Positions 46,108 through 54,307 of a stretch of DNA of 64,000 nt are shown in pieces. Made by a program: the position numbers and the translations under genes. The notes under the pieces were generated by a model. That model saw only the letters and a list, made by a program, of their open reading frames with translations. It had not been told where the DNA came from and did no database searches. Source of the stretch: an uncultured Methanomethylovorans sp. (GTDB lineage Archaea; Halobacteriota; Methanosarcinia; Methanosarcinales; Methanosarcinaceae); assembly GCA_937968035.1 (NCBI GenBank), contig CALBTS010000327.1, positions 35,363 through 99,362 on the forward strand. Direction: 5' to 3'. Positions within the stretch are counted from its first letter, which is position 1. The number at the start of each line of letters is the position of its first letter.

Positions 46108-46531
46108 AGCTTATCCTGTGATTTATATCACTGCTTGAAACCGTACCATTGATAAGAATTGTAGTCGCTATTCCACTTATTGTAACACTTGTTTCCTTAC
46201 CCGAGGAGGATTTCAGTTCAAATATCTGATCCGTCATGGCAAGGTTAGCATTAATGATGTAGGGTTCACCGCCAACTTCCGAGGGTATCATGTAATCAGA
46301 CTCGATCACACCATTTTCCGGAAGTATAAGATACATATCCGTAACTAGAGTGCTCATCATATTACCAATGTCACTGAACTCATTCTGGACCACGGTCTCT
46401 TTTGGTCCTTTCATTAGCATGTCACCAAAGCTCATATACAGCATGACAAAAAGAGTTATGAACAGCATTGAGAATATGATATATTCCATAGTCACAGAAA
46501 CGGCTTCTTCGTTTCTGAACAGATTTTTCAT
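46091..46531 (-). CDS. Pilin-like small membrane protein
   Basis: A 146-residue protein with a short polar N-terminus (MKNLFRNEEAVSVTME), one hydrophobic helix (YIIFSMLFITLFVMLYMSF) and a small beta-rich outer domain. The E near the helix start matches the pilin/archaellin assembly signature (E5-like). It overlaps both neighbours in the five-gene set. No family beyond archaeal pilin-like DUFs is recognised. Confidence 0.68.
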   Translation of the reverse strand: MKNLFRNEEAVSVTMEYIIFSMLFITLFVMLYMSFGDMLMKGPKETVVQNEFSDIGNMMSTLVTDMYLILPENGVIESDYMIPSEVGGEPYIINANLAMTDQIFELKSSSGKETSVTISGIATTILINGTVSSSDINHRISYDSRK

Positions 46532-46992
46532 GATCCCACCTCAATGATCTCTGGTTCGGAAGAATAGTACGTCATACCGTTGTTATATGTTATGTTAACT
46601 CCTACAGTACTGATATTCAAGTTATTGTTTGTAATAGATGCAATGTCAATCGTACTTAGAGAAAGAGTGACCTCTTCCCCATGACCTGCATATAGCATCG
46701 CCATCTGTTCCGTATAATTCTCAAAAAGCAGACAATAATTGTGCTCTATGCTCTTGCTGTTGCTCTGATTAAGTTCAATAGCAAGTTCTGTTATATATAC
46801 AGAGCTTTCTCTCGTCTGTGATGTAATGTCCCTGATCTGGTGTTTTGGGAACTCCAGCACCGCATTAGATGAATGATAGCCAGTGATCATCGTCTGATTC
46901 ACCAGCACTGCAAGAGTTACCAGTGAAAAGCAAAGCACAAATCCCGAAAGAATGATCAGTTGTCCTGAAGTATTATCTCTTAAACCTGCCAT
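46528..46992 (-). CDS. Pilin-like small membrane protein
   Basis: A 154-residue protein: MAGLRDNTSGQLIILSGFVL leads into a hydrophobic helix (CFSLVTLAVLVNQTMI), then a Ser/Thr/Asn-rich extracellular part with a lone Cys (NYCLLFENY). The GQLI-type start is seen in other archaeal pilin-operon minor proteins. It overlaps the next gene start by 4 bases (ATGA) and the upstream gene by 13 bases. Confidence 0.66.
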   Translation of the reverse strand: MAGLRDNTSGQLIILSGFVLCFSLVTLAVLVNQTMITGYHSSNAVLEFPKHQIRDITSQTRESSVYITELAIELNQSNSKSIEHNYCLLFENYTEQMAMLYAGHGEEVTLSLSTIDIASITNNNLNISTVGVNITYNNGMTYYSSEPEIIEVGS

Positions 46993-47498
46993 ACTGTAAG
47001 CCTCACCTCCACCATTTGAAGTTCATCAGATGCAAGTGACCACTTCCCATTGGCCGCAGCGACCGTGGAATTAGTAAGCATCACAGTCCTGCGTGCAACT
47101 GCTGCATCTTCTGTAGGATAACCGTGGAGAATAGTATTATTTGTGATCAGGTTGCCATTTTGAACATAGGATATATTTACATTGTACAGCAATCCCGGCA
47201 ACAATAAAGATAGTTCACTGTCTAAAAGAGGCAAAGTGCTATTACCTATTGTAGCGTCTTTCATATCCCAGCCTGAAACACATTCCGTAAGATTGGCGCC
47301 TATTGCATAAGATGGAGCGACGTCCAGCAAAGTGAGAGTATCATATGACATCTGCTCAAGCTGGACATCAAGCATCATCTCATTTTGAGGGGTCATCACC
47401 GTGGAACTTTGAGTAATGATCAGAACGGTCATTGTTATAAGCAAGGCTGCTCCAAGTCCCTCTAAAGTCTGGAGCTGAGCTTTATCGTCCATCACCAC
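46980..47498 (-). CDS. Pilin-like membrane protein (DUF7288-like)
   Basis: A 172-residue protein with DDKAQLQTLEGLGAALLITM at the start, again a polar leader, a Glu and a hydrophobic helix (LLITMTVLIITQSS). The ectodomain ends VEVRLTVWQV, resembling the DUF7288-type proteins of archaeal pilin-like clusters. It overlaps the upstream gene by 7 bases. Confidence 0.68.
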   Translation of the reverse strand: MVMDDKAQLQTLEGLGAALLITMTVLIITQSSTVMTPQNEMMLDVQLEQMSYDTLTLLDVAPSYAIGANLTECVSGWDMKDATIGNSTLPLLDSELSLLLPGLLYNVNISYVQNGNLITNNTILHGYPTEDAAVARRTVMLTNSTVAAANGKWSLASDELQMVEVRLTVWQV

Positions 47499-48466
47499 AC
47501 CTCCACTACGAGCAAAGCAGGTTCGTATCTCTTTTCAATGTTTTCATTGTAGCTAGAAAAAAGAGATACTTTGGGGTAAAATACGTCGGTAAAACCAAGT
47601 TTCAACTGATAAGATGTATTAGAAGAAAAAAGGCTGCTATTAAGATCTATCAGCAAGCTATCATTATTTAGTATCCTATCCGGACTTACGTATGAATTGA
47701 AGTTCCCGTAAAGTGGTCTTTTTTGTATGGTGTAATTTGAAGATTGAAGTAAAGTTGAACCATTCAGACTGGCATTTATGAATGCAGCATTGGAACCTGA
47801 GATATTGAAATTGTTTATCTGTATTGTAACATTCTCTGCCACCGGACCGATAATGCTAATGTTTGCTATATTTTTATTCCCCGCATATCTATTAAGATAT
47901 CTGCCATCAAAAACAGAAATATTGCCTGTTTCAAGCAACACTATCCTCTTCATCTTTGCCATGTTCTGGCCTGGAAGCAATGAACTGCCTATAACCATAG
48001 TAGAATTGTTTATTGCCACTGGCTGCCCATCAAGCAAAAATGAGATGTTATATCCGTAGTTCATTTGTTTACCATTGATACTGTCAAAAAGCCCGAGTTT
48101 ACGTATAAACTCAGTTTCATTTAATTCACTTAATTTTTTGAACTGGACTAACTTATCTTTTGAGATCATGTTTGGGATTTCTGTGAGCCTGGATTTGACA
48201 TCATCATCTGCAGCCAGCCCTATACGTTGCACATTTGCTGTATGATACTCCCAGCAAGTATCATTATCACTATTGTTTGACCACCAGCCAGGGTCTTCTG
48301 CAAGAATACAGGAAGTGCGGTATGCCGCATAACCAAGTTTATCTTCTCCGGTTGAGCCGGAGATAAAAATACCTGGAACAAACTGTACTGTAAAACCTAT
48401 AGCAATGAGCACCAATGAAACTCCCAGCAGGAAGTCCATGGCAATCTGACCTCTATCATCCATCAT
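47492..48466 (-). CDS. Large pilin-like surface protein (DUF7287-like)
   Basis: First and largest gene of the pilin-like set, 324 residues. The frame is open to 48742, but the ATG at 48466/48463 (MMDDRGQIAMDFLLGVSLVL) gives the class III-like leader and helix shared with its neighbours. The ectodomain is Asn/Ser-rich with over ten N-x-S/T sites and two cysteines (RTSCILAED, DNDTCWEYH) that could form a disulfide. The promoter lies in the 178-base gap to the divergent cyclophilin gene. No prepilin peptidase or assembly ATPase gene is in the window. Confidence 0.7.
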   Translation of the reverse strand: MMDDRGQIAMDFLLGVSLVLIAIGFTVQFVPGIFISGSTGEDKLGYAAYRTSCILAEDPGWWSNNSDNDTCWEYHTANVQRIGLAADDDVKSRLTEIPNMISKDKLVQFKKLSELNETEFIRKLGLFDSINGKQMNYGYNISFLLDGQPVAINNSTMVIGSSLLPGQNMAKMKRIVLLETGNISVFDGRYLNRYAGNKNIANISIIGPVAENVTIQINNFNISGSNAAFINASLNGSTLLQSSNYTIQKRPLYGNFNSYVSPDRILNNDSLLIDLNSSLFSSNTSYQLKLGFTDVFYPKVSLFSSYNENIEKRYEPALLVVEVW

Positions 48467-48644
48467 GTTTATTATGGAACTCTTTTTATAAAAATATTGT
48501 GACTTAAATGTGGACAAAATTGTGCTTAAGATTCTCACAATTACATTCCAGATATAAAAATCACAGTCGAATATTTCAAAAAAGATATTATAGAAACACT
48601 TAAATCTATCCCATCCTTTAACCAGATGAAATAAGGTGGGAATA

Positions 48645-49076
48645 ATGAAGAAAGCTATCATTGAGACCGAGAAAGGCAATATCGTACTGGAACTGTTCGA
48701 AAAGGATGCACCCAAAACAGTGGCAAACTTTGAAAAGCTCATAAAACAGGGATTTTACGATGGACTGACATTCCACAGGGTAATCCCTAATTTCGTCATC
48801 CAGGGAGGATGTCCAAAGGGAGATGGCACAGGTGGTCCCGGTTACACTATCAAGTGCGAGACAAAAGGCAATCCCCGCAAGCATGGCAAAGGAGCTCTTT
48901 CAATGGCACATGCAGGTAAGGACACAGGTGGCAGCCAGTTCTTTATCACTCACTCGCCCCAACCTCACCTTGATGGAGTTCATACAGTATTTGGTCAGGT
49001 GATCGAGGGCATGGACGTTGTCAACAAAATAAAACCAAAAGATGTGATGAAAAAGGTCACGATCTCCGAAGAATGA
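48645..49076 (+). CDS. Cyclophilin-type peptidyl-prolyl cis-trans isomerase
   Basis: Cytoplasmic single-domain cyclophilin of 143 residues. Key features: [20 protein letters not shown] (catalytic Arg and Phe), [20 protein letters not shown] and [20 protein letters not shown]. The ATG at 48645 is preferred over an in-frame GTG at 48636 because AAGGTGGG (48634-48640) is its ribosome-binding site. A TATA-like ATATTATAG lies near 48584-48593. A terminator hairpin overlaps its stop codon. Confidence 0.95.
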   Translation: MKKAIIETEKGNIVLELFEKDAPKTVANFEKLIKQGFYDGLTFHRVIPNFVIQGGCPKGDGTGGPGYTIKCETKGNPRKHGKGALSMAHAGKDTGGSQFFITHSPQPHLDGVHTVFGQVIEGMDVVNKIKPKDVMKKVTISEE

Positions 49077-49091
49077 GAGACGATCTCATTC
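49071..49091 (+). terminator. Hairpin terminator at the cyclophilin stop
   Basis: GAATGAGA (49071-49078) pairs perfectly with TCTCATTC (49084-49091) around GACGA; the TGA stop is inside the 5-prime arm. A pyrimidine tract (CTGTTCTTTTCTTTTC) follows directly, matching archaeal T-rich termination. Confidence 0.68.
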
Positions 49092-49219
49092 CTGTTCTTT
49101 TCTTTTCTATTCGTACTCTACAAATATTGATCTTGCGGGACAGTATTTATTTTCATAGATGTCGGCATTGAAAATGTGAGTGATGAAATATTCTATCAAA
49201 ACATTTATCTACATATCAC

Positions 49220-49252
49220 CTCAAATATGAGTTTCATCTCTAATATGAGATG
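49220..49252 (+). promoter_or_regulatory. Tandem palindromic operator in front of rbkR-ribB
   Basis: CTCAAATATGAG (49220-49231) and CTCTAATATGAG (49238-49249) differ at one base, are each palindromic at their ends, and start 18 bases apart. The second copy extends to CATCTC-TAATAT-GAGATG (49235-49252). They end 12 bases before the ATG of a gene whose protein combines a DNA-binding HTH with riboflavin kinase, and overlap the expected transcription start. This is the layout expected for RbkR autoregulation. Confidence 0.72.
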
Positions 49253-49263
49253 GGATTTTTATT

Positions 49264-49938
49264 ATGTATGCTGCAGAGCCTTTAAAGAAATTGGCACTTC
49301 TTGGTGCTACCGATAAACATATTAAAATATCTTCTGCTGAGTTTGCGCAGTATACAACCACCAGTTCCAAAACCACAGCGAGGTTGCTAAAACAGCTTGA
49401 AGATGACAAATACATTGAACGCCAACTTGTTCCGGGCGGACAAAAGATCATACTCACGTGCAATGGTATAGACCTATTGCGTAAGGAATACGCTGAATAT
49501 CAGCGTATTTTCTGCCGGGATGATGCGAATATCGAGCTCCATGGCAAGGTCATAGCAGGTTTGGGAGAAGGTCAATACTACATCGCACAACATGGATATA
49601 TGTCACAGTTCTCTGAAAAACTGGGTTTTCAGCCTTTTCCGGGAACTCTGAATATAAAACTAAATGAGGCTAGTGTTGCAACGCGACAGCTAATGGAGTG
49701 CACAGAACCGGTCTTAATAGAGGGTTTCAACGACGGAGAGCGAACCTTTGGTGCGGGGAAGTGCTATCCAATAAGAATAAATGGAATGAAGAGCGCAGTC
49801 ATTATCCCGGAAAGAACACATTATCCGGCCAATCTGCTGGAGATAATAGCTCCAGTAAACCTCCGGGAAAAACTTCATTTAATAGATGGGGACGAAGTGA
49901 AAATAGTAGTAGAGAAAAAAAACAAATGTGAGGGATAA
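49264..49938 (+). CDS. rbkR: HTH regulator fused to CTP-dependent riboflavin kinase (RbkR)
   Basis: Bifunctional protein of 224 residues. Residues ~10-85 are a MarR-like winged helix (SAEFAQYTTTSSKTTARLLK, then YIERQLVPGGQKIILT). Residues ~92-222 are the archaeal riboflavin kinase (GKVIAGLGEGQYYIAQHGYM, FPGTLNIKLNE, GAGKCYPIRING), which makes FMN using CTP. Proteins of this build (RbkR) are known archaeal regulators of riboflavin genes. The tandem palindrome upstream is the probable operator. ribB starts 1 base after its stop. Confidence 0.94.
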   Translation: MYAAEPLKKLALLGATDKHIKISSAEFAQYTTTSSKTTARLLKQLEDDKYIERQLVPGGQKIILTCNGIDLLRKEYAEYQRIFCRDDANIELHGKVIAGLGEGQYYIAQHGYMSQFSEKLGFQPFPGTLNIKLNEASVATRQLMECTEPVLIEGFNDGERTFGAGKCYPIRINGMKSAVIIPERTHYPANLLEIIAPVNLREKLHLIDGDEVKIVVEKKNKCEG

Positions 49939-49939
49939 A

Positions 49940-50701
49940 ATGACAGGTATGCAAGGATACAGCAATAACATATTGAAGGCAATAGATGCCATAAGGCAGG
50001 GTAAGATGTTCCTGCTTTTTGATGCTGAGGGCAGGGAAGCTGAAACCGACCTTACGATCCTTGCTCAGGCAGTGAGGCCTGAGGATGTTAAACGCATGCG
50101 CAAGGATGGAGGAGGCCTGATATGTGTAGCCTTGGATCCGATGGCATGTGAAGAACTGGACCTGCCTTTTATAGCTGAAGTGATGCGTGCTGCACATGAG
50201 TGCAGCAGTACCCTTGGAGGTACTGTAGAAAAGGGAGGAGACCTCCGATACGATTCTCGTTCTTCTTTTTCGATCTGGGTGAACCACAGAGATACTCGCA
50301 CAGGTATTCCAGACAATGACAGAGCTATTACAATAAAAAAACTAGGAGATATTGTAGAAAAAGTTCTTGCTGGAAAGAAAGTGAACTTTGGTTCCGAGTT
50401 CCGTACCCCTGGCCATGTAGCAACCCTAAGGGCAGCAAAAGGATTGATAAATGAGAGGCTTGGCCAGACCGAACTATCAATTGCTCTCGCCAAGATAGCT
50501 GATGTCACGCCAGCTATGGTGGTATGCGAGATGCTGGATGACAACACAGGCAGGGCTCTTTCCAAAGAAGATGCAAAAGCCTATGCTGAAAAACACGGAA
50601 TGGTATTTATTGAAGGCTCAGAGGTCATAGAAGCATATAATACCTGGACCACAGCCATATCTATCCCATCGGAAAAAGAGATATACTACAATGTACATTA
50701 G
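49940..50701 (+). CDS. ribB: 3,4-dihydroxy-2-butanone 4-phosphate synthase
   Basis: Converts ribulose 5-phosphate to the four-carbon precursor of riboflavin plus formate. Of the 253 residues, the active-site acidic loop MFLLFDAEGREAETDLTILA and HRDTRTGIPDNDRAITI are diagnostic, along with EFRTPGHVATLRA. It is slightly longer than bacterial RibB because of an archaeal insertion near 75-110. A GTG in frame at 49928 lies in rbkR; GAGGGAT supports the ATG at 49940. It is co-transcribed with, and presumably regulated by, rbkR. Confidence 0.95.
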   Translation: MTGMQGYSNNILKAIDAIRQGKMFLLFDAEGREAETDLTILAQAVRPEDVKRMRKDGGGLICVALDPMACEELDLPFIAEVMRAAHECSSTLGGTVEKGGDLRYDSRSSFSIWVNHRDTRTGIPDNDRAITIKKLGDIVEKVLAGKKVNFGSEFRTPGHVATLRAAKGLINERLGQTELSIALAKIADVTPAMVVCEMLDDNTGRALSKEDAKAYAEKHGMVFIEGSEVIEAYNTWTTAISIPSEKEIYYNVH

Positions 50702-50720
50702 GGTATGCCTATCCCTTAAG

Positions 50721-50795
50721 GGGGCCGTAGGGTAGCCTGGACCATCCTACTAGACTGGGGGTCTAGTGACTGGAGTTCAAATCTCCACGGCCCCA
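50721..50795 (+). tRNA. tRNA-Pro (anticodon GGG)
   Basis: A complete cloverleaf can be drawn. Acceptor GGGGCCG (50721-50727) pairs with CGGCCCC (50788-50794), discriminator A at 50795. D-stem GGGT/ATCC. Anticodon stem CTAGA/TCTAG with loop CTGGGGG, so the anticodon is GGG at 50757-50759. T-stem TGGAG/CTCCA with loop TTCAAAT. No intron is present and CCA is not encoded. A run of six T at 50805-50810 probably ends transcription. Confidence 0.95.
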
Positions 50796-51036
50796 TTGAT
50801 CATGTTTTTTAGGGCCTTATTCACAATTCGCTCATTTTGTTTCAATGTTGATCGGATCATACTCTTCTGGACAGTTACTGAGAATGTTCTTACACAAATG
50901 TGTATGCTTGTGAAACTTATCTTGCATAACGAGGGTCACCCCAAAGATCAGCAGAATAAGGCTGCTCATACTGTGCTGATACAATTGATTTATTTAGCTA
51001 TAGAGAATAATGATACAAAATAGAACTTATATTGTT

Positions 51037-52092
51037 ATGGGGGAATCTGTTCTGTCGGAACTGACATTAAAACAACGTTTCATCGCTTCTCTTGAAAGGA
51101 AAGATGTTGATAAGGTGCCTGTCTGTTCGGTAACACAGACCGGAATCGTGGAACTTATGGAACTGACAGGCGCAAAGTGGCCTGATGCTCATTATGACCC
51201 TGAGAAGATGGCAACTCTGGCTATTGCAGCACACGAGATAACAGGACTTGAGGCGGTGAGATACCCTTTTTGCAACACGGTGATGCCTGAGACCCTTGGT
51301 TGTACCATTAAAGAAGGAACTCTGGATACCCAGCCACAGATAATCGATTTCCCATGCAAGGAAAAGAAAGATGTTGCCGGTATGACAGTACCCGATAAAC
51401 TGCTTGAAAGCAGAAGAATAAGAACAGTTCTCCAGGCCACTGATATTGTAAAAAGCAGACTCTCAGATGACGTGCCGGTAATTGCTGGTATACTGGGTCC
51501 TGCTGCTATCGCCTGTTGTCTGTGTGGCGTGAATAATTATCTGATGTGGTGTATCACTGCACCTGAAGTTCTTGAAGAACTGCTGGTCCTGGGTACAAGT
51601 GCTTGCACGGAATATGCGAATGCCCTATTTGACAGAGGCGTGGATGCGGTGGTGATTATAGATTCAGAGTCAGGCCCTGACCTTTTTCCTCCTCCACTGT
51701 TCGAATCCATGATATTGCCTCATTACAGGTCGATCACACAGGATCTGAAAGGGCACTCGATCCTTCATATTTGCGGGGATGCCACAGAGATCATGGACAA
51801 GATGGCAGATTCCGGTTTTGAAGGACTGAGCATAGAGGAAAAAGTGAACCTTGCCTATGCAAGTAAGGTAGTTGCAGGCAGAGCTTGCCTTATAGGTAAT
51901 GTATCTCCTGTTTTTACATTGCTGGAAAGGTCCCCGGAACAGATCAAAAAAGAAGCAAAACAATGTATCGAGAATGGAGTAGGTATACTTGCCCCGGGTT
52001 GTGGGATCGCCCCGCAGACCCCTATTGAAAAGATCAGGGCATTTGTGGCTGCCAGGGACGAATATTATGGTTTGGGACAGAAAGGTAAATAG
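51037..52092 (+). CDS. Methylcobamide:CoM methyltransferase (MtaA/MtbA family)
   Basis: Zinc enzyme that moves the methyl group from a methylated corrinoid protein to coenzyme M in methylotrophic methanogenesis; UroD fold, 351 residues. Family features: [38 protein letters not shown], and zinc ligands in [14 protein letters not shown] (His, Cys) and [13 protein letters not shown] (Cys). It cannot be assigned to methanol (MtaA) or methylamine (MtbA) use from sequence alone. Neither candidate ATG (51010, 51037) has a clear ribosome-binding site; 51037 matches family N-termini better. Confidence 0.9.
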   Translation: MGESVLSELTLKQRFIASLERKDVDKVPVCSVTQTGIVELMELTGAKWPDAHYDPEKMATLAIAAHEITGLEAVRYPFCNTVMPETLGCTIKEGTLDTQPQIIDFPCKEKKDVAGMTVPDKLLESRRIRTVLQATDIVKSRLSDDVPVIAGILGPAAIACCLCGVNNYLMWCITAPEVLEELLVLGTSACTEYANALFDRGVDAVVIIDSESGPDLFPPPLFESMILPHYRSITQDLKGHSILHICGDATEIMDKMADSGFEGLSIEEKVNLAYASKVVAGRACLIGNVSPVFTLLERSPEQIKKEAKQCIENGVGILAPGCGIAPQTPIEKIRAFVAARDEYYGLGQKGK

Positions 52093-52130
52093 ACTACCTA
52101 CACATCACATATAAAAAAGAAGGTTACAAA

Positions 52131-53750
52131 ATGTTCTGCTACCAGTGTGAAGAAACAATGAACGGGGAAGGCTGCACAAAAAATGGGGTGTGCGGTAAGA
52201 AAGGGGAAGTCGCGGAACTTCAGGACGACCTCATCTATGTGCTTAAGAGCATTGCATTCTACAACCAGAAAGCAAGAAAGGCTGGTATTTCTGAAAAGAG
52301 CACAGATGAGTTCATGCTTGATGCTCTTTTCTCAACAATTACGAATACAGATTTCAGAGCGAGCGGAATTCATGACCGCATCGACAGAGGCCTCAAGCTC
52401 CAGAGTGAGATCAGGCAAAAACTTCTGGATAACGATCTTCTTGATGAGAAAGATCTGCCCGAGATCGCAACTTTGAACCCGGAAAACCTTAAAGACAGAA
52501 ATGCAGGCATACTTGCAACAGAGGACGAAGATATCCGATCATTGAGAGAACTGTTGATCTATGGCATCAAAGGGATCGCAGCATATGCACATCACGCTAT
52601 GATGCTTGGACATACCAATAAAAAAGTAAATTCATTTATCGAAGAAGCCCTTGTGGCAACCACGGATGATAGCCTGACTGATGAGAAGCTCATCTCACTG
52701 GTCCTAAAATGTGGTGAGAAAGGTTTTGATGTGATGGCGGAACTTGACATGGCAAATACCGCCACATTCGGAAATCCGGAACCTACTTCGGTCAATATTG
52801 GAACAAGAGACAAGCCTGGTATCCTCATCAGCGGACATGACCTGCATGACCTGAAACAACTACTGGACCAAACAGAAGGAACAGGGGTAGATGTATATAC
52901 TCATGGGGAGATGCTGCCTGCAAATTCATATCCAGTATTTAAGAAGTACGAACACCTGGTAGGCAACTACGGAGGATCATGGTGGCGTCAGCAGCAGGAA
53001 TTCGAGAGCTTCAACGGTCCGATATTGATGACGACCAATTGCATAGTTCCTCCAAAGAATACCTACATTGACAGGTTATATACTACAGGCCCAGTAGGTT
53101 ATGATGGCGCCACACACATTGTGGCTGAGGATGGTAAGAAAGACTTCTCGGCCATTATCGAGCAGGCAAAGCAGTGTGAACCTCCGGTACAACTGGAAGA
53201 AGGCACCGTCATGACAGGTTTTGCTTATAATTCCGTACTCTCTAACGCAGACAAGATCGTTAATGCCGTCAAAGCAGGCAAGATAAAGAAGTTCATTGTC
53301 ATGGCAGGATGTGACGGCCGTCACAAGGAGAGACAATATTATACGGATTTCGCAGAAGCATTGCCAAAGGATACTGTAATACTCACAGCCGGATGTGCAA
53401 AATATCGTTACAATAAACTAGATCTTGGGGATATTGATGGTATCCCAAGGGTACTGGACGCAGGACAATGCAATGATTCATTTTCACTGATCGTCATTGC
53501 ACAAGGACTCATGTCCAGACTTGGATTTATCGATGTTAACGAAGCACCGATCTCGTACAACATCGCATGGTACGAACAAAAAGCGGTCCTTGTGTTGCTT
53601 ACTCTCCTGAGGCTTGAGATACATAACATTACCCTTGGTCCAAAGCTACCGGCTTTTATCTCACCAAATGTTCTCAAGGTCCTGGTGGAGAAGTTCAATC
53701 TGACACCGAACAGCACTATAGAAGAAGACATGCAGAGGCTCTTAAAATAA
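52131..53750 (+). CDS. hcp: Hydroxylamine reductase / hybrid-cluster protein
   Basis: Hcp reduces hydroxylamine or NO and helps against nitrosative stress. The 539 residues start with the N-terminal cubane ligands [20 protein letters not shown] (C3, C6, then C15 and C21). Hybrid-cluster ligands lie in the C-terminal half ([51 protein letters not shown]). An ATATAAAAAAG TATA-like box and GAAGGTT precede the ATG, so it probably has its own promoter 38 bases after the methyltransferase gene. Confidence 0.96.
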   Translation: MFCYQCEETMNGEGCTKNGVCGKKGEVAELQDDLIYVLKSIAFYNQKARKAGISEKSTDEFMLDALFSTITNTDFRASGIHDRIDRGLKLQSEIRQKLLDNDLLDEKDLPEIATLNPENLKDRNAGILATEDEDIRSLRELLIYGIKGIAAYAHHAMMLGHTNKKVNSFIEEALVATTDDSLTDEKLISLVLKCGEKGFDVMAELDMANTATFGNPEPTSVNIGTRDKPGILISGHDLHDLKQLLDQTEGTGVDVYTHGEMLPANSYPVFKKYEHLVGNYGGSWWRQQQEFESFNGPILMTTNCIVPPKNTYIDRLYTTGPVGYDGATHIVAEDGKKDFSAIIEQAKQCEPPVQLEEGTVMTGFAYNSVLSNADKIVNAVKAGKIKKFIVMAGCDGRHKERQYYTDFAEALPKDTVILTAGCAKYRYNKLDLGDIDGIPRVLDAGQCNDSFSLIVIAQGLMSRLGFIDVNEAPISYNIAWYEQKAVLVLLTLLRLEIHNITLGPKLPAFISPNVLKVLVEKFNLTPNSTIEEDMQRLLK

Positions 53751-53838
53751 ACTTAATGTGTAAACTGCTATTTCGCTCCACCTAACCTCCTGCTGTGAGC
53801 AGAGCGTACAAAACGGAACGATTTCTATGTTTCGGTAT

Positions 53839-54243
53839 TTACCTATGAAGCAGAGAAACAGCCTTTGAGACAATGCCCATGGAAGAAGATATGATCTTTT
53901 TTGGAGGCTTTGTCTCTGCAGCTTTTACCTGAACTTTCTTATATTCTTTTCTTCCCAGGTACCATGTGAAGATTTCCGAATAAACGATCATACCAATGAG
54001 CGTTGACCAGATGAACAACAAGACATGGTAGTTGTTTATAGGCACATTTCCCTCGGCAAGCACCACATGCCTGAAAGCGAGGAAAGACAATGCCGTATCA
54101 GACATAATGAAAATACATGTAAGAGGCACCAGTAAAAGGGCAAGTATAGCAACTGCCGAAGATACATACACCATGAGCAAAATAGCCATCAATGATAGCA
54201 GCGCGAATATTACCAGTGAGATAAAGGAATATGTAATATCCAT
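53839..54243 (-). CDS. Small membrane protein of unknown function
   Basis: Not recognised. The 134 residues have three or four hydrophobic helices in the first ~90 (ISLVIFALLSLMAILLMVYV, AVAILALLLVPLTCIFIM, VLLFIWSTLIGMIVYSEIFT) and a basic cytoplasmic tail (GRKEYKKVQVKAAETKPPKK). It lies 64 bases downstream of the ABC-2 system surface-protein gene on the same strand, with its own AT-rich upstream sequence, so membership in that unit is uncertain. It converges with hcp. Confidence 0.65.
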   Translation of the reverse strand: MDITYSFISLVIFALLSLMAILLMVYVSSAVAILALLLVPLTCIFIMSDTALSFLAFRHVVLAEGNVPINNYHVLLFIWSTLIGMIVYSEIFTWYLGRKEYKKVQVKAAETKPPKKIISSSMGIVSKAVSLLHR

Positions 54244-54307
54244 AGTATCATCATAGCATATTTTCTAAAACTGGCCAAACCTGTGGCATTAATATATTAC
54301 TAGTGTA

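Noticed and set aside
50766-51023. 85-codon plus-strand frame overlapping the tRNA-Pro gene
   Set aside because: It starts within the tRNA and has no family resemblance; the tRNA explains the conserved sequence.
53770-53812. Nested stem (CGCTC..., CTGCT-GTG-AGCAG) after hcp as terminator
   Set aside because: Five-pair stem with a three-base loop and a large bulge, no T run; too weak to list.
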